NCBI RefSeq assembly: GCF_014805625.2
Contig: NW_023998455.1
Coordinates: 2,803,170-2,867,169 of the forward strand
DNA from: Glossina fuscipes
Lineage: Eukaryota; Arthropoda; Insecta; Diptera; Glossinidae
Direction: 5' to 3'
Length of the DNA: 64,000 bases
Below the pieces are notes generated by a model, which had not been told where the DNA came from, did not search any database, and saw only the letters and a program-made list of their open reading frames with translations. Positions 1-10,540 of the stretch are shown piece by piece. How positions within the stretch are numbered: position 1 is the stretch's first letter; every line of letters begins with the position of its first letter. The position numbers were made by a program, and so were the translations under genes.

Positions 1-1087
1 TTCTCTTGCGTTACAAAGAGTTTGTTGAACTTAATATACAAACGAGCTTCAGTTATAGTTATAGAAAAAATCCCTAAATAATGAAATCTCTTCGCACAAT
101 CTGAAATTGCTCATTAACATTTTGTGTTTGTCGTATCACTTGTGAAAATCACTTTAAATAAACCAACAGCAACGTCGTCTACCTTAGTCAGTCAGTTCAG
201 CAACGAAGCAAATCGAAGCAACTAAAAGCAACGAAAGCAACCTGCCTTTCTGACTGCTCTACCTATCTTGGATTTGTGTGCATCGACAAATGTGCAATAT
301 TAACTATACATATACATATGTCCGTATGTGTAAACACATATATGTTTTTTTTTTTGGGGTACACTGATCACTACTACTACTTGGTATTGATTTGATAGTT
401 GCTGCAAAGACACCAAAGCCAAGGCATCTATCCAATATTGTCGTCTTTTCGCTTAAAAAATTATTCCTTTACCTATAAATAGTTTTAGCTGAAGGTTTTT
501 TGTTTAGCTTTCTGCATACAGCACAGCAAGTGAATACTTTTACAATTTCAAATGTTTCGCTAGTTTTGTAAAACATATTCATGCTACATTTGGAGCGATG
601 ATACAAGAACTTTATCGAACCGTTCGTAACATTCAGTTATATATATTTATTTATTTAGAAATTTCAGTTCCTTTTTTTTGTTGATTTATTTATTAAGATG
701 ATTTCTTCTTCTTCTCTTATTCTTCTTTTCCCTGTTCTCTTTTCTCTTCTTCTTTTTCTTTTTTTTCTTATTGAAATTTTTAAAATTCATTTCAGTATAA
801 GAATAGAAATGCATAACCATCAGCTTAGTATAATTTGAAAACTGAAATCATTTCGAATCGAATATTTACTGAATTGATTACTGAATTGATTAGAAACTGC
901 GATCAAATTCAATTAAATTAATTAATCAAAGTTTTTATTTATTTATTTCTTCTTCTTGTGCGAGTCAGCAAATCAACAACAGATAATTTACTGAGTTGAG
1001 TAAAAAAATTTCAATATGAATAGGTGCTTGCATGTATTTTGATCACTTTTTTTCACTTGAGCAATTGCTACAATATATCACCATTTT
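1..1087. other. AT-rich spacer, no gene seen
   Basis: No convincing reading frame. It holds T-rich low-complexity tracts (for example 690-770) and AT-rich sequence. The first 300 bases, with repeated AGCAAC/GAAGCAA words, could be untranslated leader of a gene lying outside the window, but nothing proves it. Confidence 0.5.
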
Positions 1088-1490
1088 TTACACTTTTTCT
1101 TGTCTTTCTGGCAACATGGCGATATGATGTCGAAAAAACGATACTAGTTTGACAGCGATCCAATCATCGAGCCATTTCTTCAACATTTCAAAGCCGCCTG
1201 CCAGCCAACCCATGCTGCCTCGATCATCTGAACGCGTGCTAATCAGAATGCGCTTTGCTTGATACGGAAAAACTTCCTGCAAAAGTGAATACTTGACAAG
1301 GTTTGCAACATATAGCCGAGCATTGTCATGCAGGAGGATGACGTTGTCTCTGTTAACCGCTATTGCTGGTCTTTTTTTGCCACAAGACATAGTTCAATTC
1401 GTTCAACTGACGTAGGTAGATATCTGCAGTAATAGTTTCACTCGGTTTTGGCTGCTCGTAATACACTATACCTTGCTAACATCATCATAT
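1088..1490 (-). mobile_element. mariner-family transposase remnant
   Basis: Reading the minus strand, conceptual translation gives pieces typical of the C-terminal half of mariner transposases: ETITADIYLRQLNELN (family pattern T-I-N/T-A-D-x-Y-x-x-Q-L-x-x-L-N), then in a shifted frame VILLHDNARLYVA, which is the block carrying the second catalytic Asp of the DD34D triad (usual form LLHDNARPHVA), and finally FFRHHIAMLPERQEKV, matching the usual end of these proteins (F-x-x-G/H-I-x-x-L-P-E-R-W-x-x-V). Frames are broken and the N-terminal half is not visible, so it is a dead fragment. It is not the same copy type as the plus-strand mariner at 55.7 kb. Boundaries are approximate. Confidence 0.8.
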
Positions 1491-3308
1491 GCATAGCGAA
1501 GCTTTATGGCAATGCGGATAGGTCTCCTCGACTAATCTACAACTTCTTGCGCTTGGAAATTTCGTAATACCTTAGTTTACTTATTGCAGCCTTAGATGGA
1601 ACATTATTTGCCTTACACGAGATGCAATCATCCAAAGTGAACATAGTGAACAGTTCTCCCAGTGCGAATGTTGAGCTTTGCAATTTCCTGATGATTTTCT
1701 GTTCGCCGGCCCGAATGTAACCGCTTCTATTCGCCATTCCACGTTCCCCAAATTGTCTGTATGTTGTCCTCATAATCGCAGTATCTTTGACATTTTTTAC
1801 TCATACTTATGTGCTATAAACAAGTTTCTTGTAAAATTTGTAGTCCAATACTACGAAACTACTCCCAGAAATATTAGAGTAAAGCCATAAAATCGCAAAA
1901 GACATTTTACGTGGGAGCATGCAGAATACTACAGTACGGAGCTCAGCAAAGATATTAAAGACAGCACTACTCATCCACAAAGAAAAAAAAGAAGGGTTTC
2001 ACGACATCATAGTGTCCGTGCAGTTTAAATTTACCTTTCTTTCTTGCTTAGTATTATGCCTCGCAAGCCTATTAAAAAAAAGATCCAAAAGTATGTCTAT
2101 ACGCAGATGGCACTGATGTTTGTTCACCGTAAAGGATTAGTCTTCAAGATGTAATAAAAGTCGTATTAAATTATTACATAATGATCTAATGCACGGATGC
2201 ATGGACACACTCAAGCATAATCAGAGCGGATAAAGTGAAGAATGTACAGCGAAGAGCGGATGAGTGAATGAAAAATTTAATGGAGAGCGAAGGATATGCT
2301 ATGAAAAGGAATGAACAAGAAACTCCATGTACTCTTAACTGAAAAGTAAACTGTTCTTTGCATCCATTGTCACTTGTTTTCCGTTGATTTCCATACAATA
2401 CTCGTTCTTGTCTTCGGTAAGATCCAATGGCCAATAAAGCCGACCACATCTTCATATGCCTGTGTCATAAATCAATGATAGCGCTTGTACCTGCTCATAG
2501 TTACCGGTTATTAAAGGATCTAAGGTATCTCACGTGGTAACAATATCTTTACTTGAAAAATAAATCCATTTCAACCAAAAAAGGTGCACATTTTCTTTCT
2601 TTGTTTTGAAATCGTTTCCGTTTCCCGTTTGCTTTTACAATATTTTAAAATGGCGTCCTTTTGACTCGTGACGTTAACATTTCAATGAATTATTATTGCG
2701 AATCATAAATGTTCACAATTTATGGCTTAATTATATATAGTAAGGAAAAAACCAACAACAACAACAACAACAACAGCAAGTGCAACGGCAATCACTAACT
2801 AAGTAAGACCCTAACCAGGTATAACTATTAGAAATGAAAGCCAACCCACAGAAACCGTCAGGATTACCTAAATGCTTTATTCTTTTTTTTTTTTTTTTTT
2901 TCTTCCTTTTGAACAATTCTCCTTTGATGTTATGCTTACATTTTCTTTTTTCCGCTGAAACCATTAAAAAACATATTTGGTTTTAAATATGTTCACTCAT
3001 TGTTGAGTTAAAAAGCTTGTGCATGTGCACGCAATATAAGTGCAACCGCAAATGTAAACGTACGACTGCGTTACGATTTCATGTAAAATTACGCACTACA
3101 TACATAAATTTAGTGAAACGAAACGATTTTCAAATTTTTACAATATCATTATAAAAAAATGTTCATTAGTAATCGAGGCCCATCTTGGCCTTCATTGTTA
3201 CATAACAAAATGTTATAAATAATAAAAAGATCACAAAGTGCCTAAAATAAAAATTTTCCAAATTATCGAAGTTCGCAACTGACGCCTATGTCATATGTAA
3301 AGCTAGCT
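1491..3308. other. spacer, no gene seen
   Basis: Short chance reading frames only. It contains a CAA-type trinucleotide run near 2753-2777 and a 20-odd base T run near 2883-2902. Confidence 0.5.
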
Positions 3309-3552
3309 AGCCGGCTACCTAGAGGTTTCAGTCTTTATCCAACAGAGACTCCGCAGAATGTTGCGCTCAAGAAATATACGGGCAAAAACTCTTACGGAGA
3401 CAGACGGACGGGGAAAACTTATATATACCGAGCCAGCTACCTAGAGGTTTCAGTCTTTATCCAACAGAGACTCCGCAGAATGTTGCGCTCAAGAAATATA
3501 CGGGCAAAAACCTTTACGGGGACAGACGGACGGGGAAAGCTTATATATACCG
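3309..3552 (+). repeat. 122-bp direct tandem duplication, two copies
   Basis: The block beginning AGCC(G/A)GCTACCTAGAGG at 3309 recurs at 3431 with a period of exactly 122 bp and only a few substitutions. Both copies end in TTATATATACCG and contain the word GACAGACGGACGGGGAAA, which resembles the GACAGAC/GGACAG words of the dispersed repeats elsewhere in the window. The continuous reading frame across the two copies shifts frame between copies (122 is not a multiple of 3), so I do not regard it as coding. Confidence 0.9.
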
Positions 3553-4379
3553 AGCGGTGTTATGCCCTGGGCCACTCTATCACCCATCCTCTCCTAGTTG
3601 TTGTCTCCTCCGGCCCATGATCTCGTATGAGCCGCATACTTGTATATATATATACAATATTTTATGTAATATATATATATATAAATTTTGGGCCAATATA
3701 TATATATATATATATCGCATGTATCCGGAATAGGGGATCAGATAGTGATAAATTTTCGTCACTAGATGATGTTTAATGTAATTCGTCGTATGTTCGGCAA
3801 TGACAACTTAAAAGTTTCACGCGGACAGTTTTGTATTTCGTCAATCGTTTAAAAAAATGTATTAGCGTAAAAGCGAGTAATATGAAAAGTTCCGTTAACC
3901 TTTGACAAAAATTTGCGATATTTATGGTAATATGTTTGCGATCCAAAAAGAAACAGTTTGAGGGCCGACAGTTTATGAGCAGTGAAAACGACGCATTATA
4001 CAAGAGTGTGACGCGCTTTCCTTGTTGAACAGTAGTTCACGGATAATAAAAATTGGGCGGCCATAGATTGTTTACGCAAAACTCCGTGAAACCAAGCCAA
4101 GTTTTTTTTTTTTTCGTTTTATGGGGTCATTCTTTGAATTTAAAAGCCTGTGCCAACAAGGGCAGGACCACTCTCATTTCAAAACAAAACGTTACATGCC
4201 CTCTCCCAAGAGTAAAATTCATAAATTCGAGGATTTAATAGTCCTTTGAAAATAACCTTCAGGAATGACAGCACTGACCATTATTAAGTTTGCAGATTCT
4301 TTTAAGCATAAAATTTGCATGTGTGTCATCGTCAAGTGCTTTCAGAATGACATGCATTCATTATGTACTGAAAGCTCTT
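3553..4379. other. spacer with TA-dinucleotide runs
   Basis: Several (TA)n runs between about 3644 and 3716, otherwise no recognisable feature. Confidence 0.5.
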
Positions 4380-5790
4380 TGGAAATTTTAACTTTCAGCA
4401 ACAGTTTCCTGCTCATATAAAAAGTTTCAGTCTAATGTAGTGCAGACGCCCTGTCTGTTCTGTGCAACTTTCTGCGACATCGCAATCTGTTAGATATAGG
4501 TTGTTGATTTTGATACCTAAAAGCCCAATTAAGAGTTGAATCCTATGGTCGGGTACGTGTGTTATTTCGTATCAGAAATTTATCAACCTATTGTTCTGCT
4601 CTCACATTTTTCATACATTATTGAATGTGGGAAGATAAGGAGCATAGTTTTATCCTCGACTTATACAATACTTCCGGAATAGAGAACTAACTAACTCTAT
4701 CGCCACGGCTTGTTTAGTCTTGTGCAAATTGTCACCGACAACCATGTCAAGATTTGTCGCCGATATTGAAATACGCTATACTTAGAAATAAGTGACGATC
4801 GTATCAAATCAGATTACTTTACGGCAACGTTATATTCGCTTAGCTATAGATGAAGTGGTTCTCACCGAAAAGGATAAGTAGGTTATACTCAACTTTACTC
4901 CATCTTGTACGGCATCCGACCCTTTGAATAACTAAAATATGTTTCAGAAATAGATCAAAGTCAGTTATTAAATATTAATTAAGTTAACATTGGTCATCAC
5001 GGAAAGCTCTCCACAATACTTTTTGGTTTACACATTTGATTGGCACTAAACTCCGAGGTTGTTATTCACTGATATTGTCGTCAGCGTTGCTGGCCGCGTG
5101 GCTTAGTTGGTTAAAGCGCCTGTCTAGTAAACAGGAGATCGTGAGTTCGAATCTCGCCGGGGCCTTCTTCCTCATTCTGTAGACATTTGTGAGGAAGAGA
5201 GTATCTTTTCTTTTTTTTTTTTAATTGTTTTTAAATTCGAATTACTTAACTTGAATGAATTAATGCTTCGCAGTTTTTCAGAAGACGTTTAAGACGGTTT
5301 TCGCAAAATCTTTAAATATTAAGAATACGTTTCCCCATTTTTTTGGTCTGCTCATTAACATCTCATCTTCAGATACCACAAGCTCAATGGTATTAGAAAT
5401 TCTTCCAGTCGGTCAGTCTTCTCAAATTGTCCGATAGCCTCATCTTCACTTTTTATATTCAATTCAAATTTTCTCTAAAACGTTCTCTTTCCTCAGCCAA
5501 ATCTTGCAACATCGCTACATACAACTCAACAATTTATAATTAGACTTATTATACTGGCCGCCGTCTTTTTGTTATCTTAAAAATATTCATATATAGTTCT
5601 TGCAAATAATGATCATATTGTACTATCGGGACATATAAGCCACACTTTTATTGGCTTAGTCCATTGCAAGCCAACAAGAACGAAAGAAACAGGAAAAAGG
5701 GATATGGATTTATCCAAGAGTAGAGGCCCATGAACATGGTCGTCCATTTTGGATGGAAAGTCGAGGTGATGGTCTTTTAATAGTAAGTTT
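4380..5790 (+). pseudogene. inverted, decayed copy of tRNA-Thr plus an exon of the 17-kb gene
   Basis: Three separate stretches match the reverse complement of 17160-17955 in the same order: about 4395-4590 (intronic sequence), 5040-5165 (tRNA and its 5' flank), and the exon at 5278-5345 plus 5655-5790. The exon copy starts GAAGACGTTTAAGACG (parent GGAGACGTCTAAAACG) and ends at GGTGATGGTCTTTTAATAG followed by TAAGT, so even the parental splice donor is kept. It is interrupted by about 300 bp of unrelated sequence (about 5346-5650), and another insertion of about 350 bp lies near 4595-4945. The protein frame is destroyed by substitutions and indels, while the tRNA within it is unchanged. So it is a segmental inverted duplication, not an expressed exon. 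Confidence 0.85.
5092..5165 (+). tRNA. tRNA-Thr (AGT)
   Basis: A 74-nt cloverleaf: D stem GCTT/AAGC, anticodon stem CCTGT/ACAGG with loop CTAGTAA (anticodon AGT, threonine), T stem GTGAG/CTCGC with loop TTCGAAT. Box A (TGGCTTAGTTGG) and box B (GGTTCGAATC-like, here AGTTCGAATC) are good. No intron. The acceptor stem GGCCGCG/CGGGGCC has one G:G mismatch at 5:68. A T-rich run at about 5207-5221 could end Pol III transcription. It is identical over all 74 nt to the minus-strand tRNA at 17469-17542. Confidence 0.93.
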
Positions 5791-6403
5791 ATTGATTATT
5801 GAATTTCAATGTAAATTAATTTATTTACATTTTATTTTTAATTAAAGACATTTTAGTGCATATTACACAGATGAACTCTTTATGAGTGTATAGCAATAAT
5901 TACAAGCGAGCTAAGAAGTCTATAGGAGAATGCAAAAGATGGGAAAGGTTTTTTCTATTAGTCCAAGTATTTTATTATTATTATTAGAGCCATTAATGCT
6001 ATGTACATGCAATGTAGGGTTAATAATTTAAGTTCTGAAGAGTCTGAATATTTTAAATAAATTTCTCAATAATATAATAAATAAATTAAGCAAATAGTTA
6101 ACAAAACGCTTTAAAACAAAAAAAAAAAATTTTTTTTTTTTTGTAAACTTAACTTTAACTGACCATCAGTTGCAGTGTTTTTCATGAATGTCATTCTTCG
6201 AAAGGGAAACAAAGAATAATGGATTACACATATATAAAAGCGTAACCAAGGCTCCTTATCCAAATAATCCCAAGTTTTTGCCCCAACACCATATTAAGCA
6301 TTTTCGCGTTTGTTTTTCTTTCTTCATTCTTTTGCTTATTATAGCTTGCCTAGTATTGGCTGATAACGAAGCATTGCACACAATTTAATTTTGATAATGG
6401 ATT
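5791..6403. other. spacer downstream of RED
   Basis: AT-rich, with A/T homopolymers around 6116-6142. No gene seen. Confidence 0.5.
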
Positions 6404-7965
6404 TTAATATTTTATTTGCTTATATTCGGGCTCATCGTTAGATGATTTGATTTTGCGTTTTTGTATTATGCCCTGCAAAAATGATTTCGTAAAATATTTT
6501 AATATAAAATTGATGAAGCGATTAACACTTGCCTGTATCTTTTGCCACTCGCGATCTAACTCCGCTTTCTCATTTTTACCTGTCTTATGTTTTCGCGTTT
6601 TGCGACCATCTTCCATTTTAACGCCATATTGAAAAGCGGCTTTCGGTAAAGCTTCTTTAGTGCTCATATAATCAGAATATTCCTCTTGAGTATCAAAATC
6701 CCAACGCCCGATAGGTCCTTTTTTATTGCCTAAATCCATTTTAGTATAATCCACTTCATCGTCGGAATCATCAATGGCATCATTCATTTCCTCTAACCCA
6801 GGATAACATTCAGCATAGCCTTCGGGTTCGTTAGTAAATCGTGAAGCTATCGACGATTTAGTTATTTTAGGCGGAGGTGGTATCGTAGTAATAACAGGTT
6901 CAGCGTCTTCTATACGCTTATCTCCGAAATAAGTTGGCGGCTTTTCATTGCTATTACCGGAATAGTGTTTATCCGCTTTTGATGACTTGCTATCATTTTG
7001 CGCTAGAGGTTGATAATCACCGATATCGCCGTATATGCTGTCACCCACTGGCGCTTTATTAATTAATTTCGCTGCTGAAGTTAGTTGCTCCACCTCCTTA
7101 TCATAGAATAACAGTTTATCTTTATCGCGTATTTTATTCTTTTTATTGCGGCCCCCAGCTCTTAAATAAGAGAGAATTTGTGATAATTTATTAATTACAA
7201 TGTCGTTGGTGGTAAGAGTGGCTGCATCTTCGCGATTAATTGGCACTTCATATTTCGATCTTATCAATGTGGTAGGTATATCCGTTTCGCCAGTATCATC
7301 TTCCAAATCAATTACATACACCATACGGCTTGGAGCAAACAACTCCATACGCTGAATTTCCTTTGAACGCTTGCTTTGCACTAGATTGTAAATGTTACGC
7401 GGCATCGAAGCTTTTATAGCCATAGTATCTTCTGCTTCACGACGTTCAGCTTCCAGGCGTTCAGCAGCGGCAGCTTCTGCTAATTTCTCAGAGGCCTCGG
7501 CTGCAGCCATTTCTCTTTCTGCAGAAAGTGCGCTCCGAATTGCAAGTGAGTGTGCTCCATGTCACCACCCAAAAACTTTGATTCCTGAATAATACGTTTT
7601 CTTCTTTCGGCCGCATCTATACCGGATTTTAGATCTGGTGCTACAGCCCGATAAGCATTAGTACTGCCATGTCCCGGGGTACTAACATTCTGATAATCTG
7701 GATTTGCACTATCGCGACGTTCCCGGGCTCGGTCGCGATACTTTTCCGATAATTCTTGCAACTTATTGTCCTCTTGTTTTTTAAGGGCAGCATAGAAATT
7801 TTTCTTTTTACGACGCAAATCGCCGCGCTCACTACTACCGCCATGAGAGCTGCGCTTCTTTTCAGTCACAGAAGGTGGAGCCCGTGGTGTGGCCAACAAT
7901 TTACTGAAATCATCATTTGTTAAACGCACCGAAGGTGTAGATTCTACTTGCGCTGATTCAGCCAT
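6404..7965 (-). CDS. protein RED / IK factor homologue, coding frame broken
   Basis: RED (IK) is a nuclear spliceosomal B-complex component. From ATG at 7963-7965 (MAESAQVES..) the frame gives the conserved N-terminal RED domain: LTNDDFSKLL, RRKKKNFYAALKK, YRDRARERRDSANPDYQ, AAERRKRIIQESKFLGGD and MEHTH. Family members continue with a short LVKGLDxALLQKVR-type segment; here it is missing, and the frame jumps near 7538-7548 into a second long frame that runs RSALSAEREMAAAEAS.. through LVYVIDL-like, IPTTLIRSKYEVP, TTNDIVINKLSQILSYLRAGG, NDAIDDSDDEVDYTKMDLG, KKGPIGRWDFDTQEEYSDY, ending EPEYKQIKY. Everything else is well conserved, so an assembly or allele deletion (length not a multiple of 3) is as likely as a pseudogene. 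Near the 3' end 6473-6532 looks like a small intron. Total length is close to the family's usual 500-560 aa. Confidence 0.9.
6473..6532 (-). other. probable 60-nt GC-AG intron in RED, in frame
   Basis: Minus-strand sequence reads ..ATACAG then GCAAGT, 60 nt later TTTTTGCAG then GGCATAATACAA. AG|GCAAGT is the classic GC-type donor and TTTTTGCAG a good acceptor. The 20 codons inside are all open, encoding a hydrophobic, Phe-rich insert unlike RED proteins, whereas splicing restores the conserved KIQ-x-IIQKRK join. Retention would not break the frame. Confidence 0.75.
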
Positions 7966-8069
7966 AATCTTAAAAAAAAAAACACACAACTTTTCATATT
8001 TTTGCAAAAATTTCTGAAAATACAACTTCAATAACAGAGATGCCAGCACTCGAGATATTATAAGCAAGA

Positions 8070-10540
8070 GTTGCTCATTAGTATGGCAAAACCTACCAAA
8101 TATAACAGATGTTTACAAACATAACCTCAATTTTGCTAATTGCATTTGGCTGATAATTTGTAATTAAATAAAGCAAAGTGTTTACAACGTTTCTGCCCAT
8201 CATCAAGGAATTGACACCGTCTGGTCGCCTATCTGTAACTATAAAACAATTCAGGATTACAGCACAACGATCAAACCAAAAATAAAAGAAGAGAAGCAAA
8301 GTTTTCTTATTTAACGGCTTTTAAAAGTTCAGCAACGAAATCAATAAATAAAATAAAAATAAACATCCAGGTTTCGATTATTATATGAATTATATGACTA
8401 AAGCTTTATTTAAAGGCTTAGGTAACTAATACTTGGCGCATATGTGCACAAGTTGTATAAACCAATCTCCTGCATAAAACTTTTAATATGCTCTGGCAAA
8501 CATTTCGCGCCAAAAAGTTATACAAAAAAAGGTTTATTATCTTTTACTTAATCAGCATTCGTAATAAAGCTTGTTAAGCCGCGTGGATGGCAACGGAAGA
8601 TCAACTAGTAAAACGAATTAAACGAAAGCGAATATTAATTTATCTCAGGAGAATACGAGGAACAGTGCGTCAGCAAAATTACTTCTCATTAGCAAAAAGT
8701 GTATTGAGCATAAGCCTGAAGATGTTCGTAATAAACGTATTGGCAAAAAGATCACGAGCTTTCGTTAGACAACGAGAGCAGGGGCTGGAATTTACTTTAA
8801 CGTACATGAACTACGTTATAGATGGGGTGAGGAAGAAGGGTCACTCCTGGGTAAGAAGGAGGACGAACTAACAGCCGACAGCCGTTGCACTCGCTTCTTG
8901 CATAAAGCTTTGACACCTGTGCTTCCACCGAGATCACAGGAAGTTGTTACAAAGATTCGACAAAGATATTACACTGCCAAATGAAATTTGGATTCCTCTA
9001 TTGGGGGATATGTGAAGTAGTGATCTTCGACCGTTAACGGCTATGAAAATTGAGCATAAATAAATAACAAAAGAGGCCAATTTATCCAAGTCCGGTAAGT
9101 AAGTAATAGTTTTAAGAAACAGAGAAGGCCGTTATGTGAGTCAAAGCGTTCTTAATATTATTCTTCACAAACTGAAATTAAAAATGAACACACATTTAAG
9201 GCGTGGAACATCGAACAACGAAGGGAGACAGACAGTATTATAAATTAACATGAGCTTAATATTTTTCTTAACGAATTGAAAGGGCGTAAACAATTCGCTG
9301 CCAAAGCATTAATTACTATTTAGTTATAAAATTCCTCACGAATAAAAATAAATCTCATTGAAATATTCAAAAGTTTTAGATTGAATGACATTCTGTAAAG
9401 CAAAAATGTTTTTTTCTACATCGTTTTAAGGCAAAATCGGGTTAGGGGTACTTTTTGTATGAGGTTTGTCATCAAGAGGTGTCGTCATCATATGTGAGTC
9501 ACACAATAGACAGAGCGAGAGAGATATCATTTCATAAATTACGAAGCTCAAGTGCTATGACGACAATAAAAGTCATAAATTTCCATATAATCATTCCCGA
9601 ACACAAGAAACCCGGTTAACATGATTCGCTCAAACCATGTTTGGAAAAACATATGCGACTGCAAAGAAATAAATGCCGCTAATAATATTGACTTATTGCT
9701 TGATGACTAGAGCACATAGTTAGATAATTTATTAAGAAATTTCTTGTAAAAAGTGTCAGCGGTTGAGAAGAGTTATTAAGCGTAAGAGAAAAAGAAAAGT
9801 AACTATAGAGTGCCATTGTTATGTTCAGGCTTTCTATAAGTCGGTTTACTGCTATGAGGTCCTCGATGACTTAGTTCAACATGAAATGCTTATGGATTGG
9901 GAAGGTTAACGTTATGATTGCTTTTTTGTCAACTTTTCCTAATTTTCTCCTGATATCACGTTTCTTTATTTCAGAAAAGGAACTTCTGCAGCGATTGCCT
10001 TTGGAAAAGCAATCATCCTATGTCGATGCTAAATTAATTACTAAACTGTATGAAACCATAGGTCACGCAATTTGTAAATATTTTTGCTCATCTGCTTAGA
10101 AGATTTTAATTGTGCGTATTAGTGACTCAGAAATGGCTTGTCTCGGTAGTTAGTGAATACGCCGGCTGATCTAAGAATGAACCTGAATTTATGCTAAAGG
10201 ATGTTATTATCATAGAGATCAGTTTTGAAGAATTCAAACGGCACTTTTGTCATTAAAGGTACAGTAAATATCCTTCATATTTATATATATGTATACGTAT
10301 ACGGTATAACAGTTAAAATTAATTTCTATAAATTACAATTGACAAGAAATATAAACGAATACAATGTCCAGTACCAAAAAAAATGTATACTAAAGCTAAA
10401 ATTTATTTTGTTAAAAAGTTAAGAACTAGATGGTATATCGGTGTAACCACAACAATTACTGCAAATGTTATCATAATACGCGTATATTTAAGCAGTGACT
10501 TGAAACGTTGCATTTTTGATTTATTACCTTTCAATAATAG
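8070..10540. other. 2.5-kb spacer, no gene seen
   Basis: Upstream of RED and downstream of GNPAT. Short frames (for example around 8587-8871) have no recognisable homology. At 10520-10525 the minus strand carries an AATAAA polyadenylation signal about 16 bases past the GNPAT stop codon. Confidence 0.5.

Noticed and set aside
3288..3620. 110-codon frame across the 122-bp tandem repeat
   Set aside because: The two copies are read in different frames, so the protein would not be repeated; this argues against coding.
8587..8871. 94-codon open frame rich in Arg and Lys
   Set aside because: No recognisable domain, no splice or promoter context, and it sits in an AT-rich spacer; likely chance.
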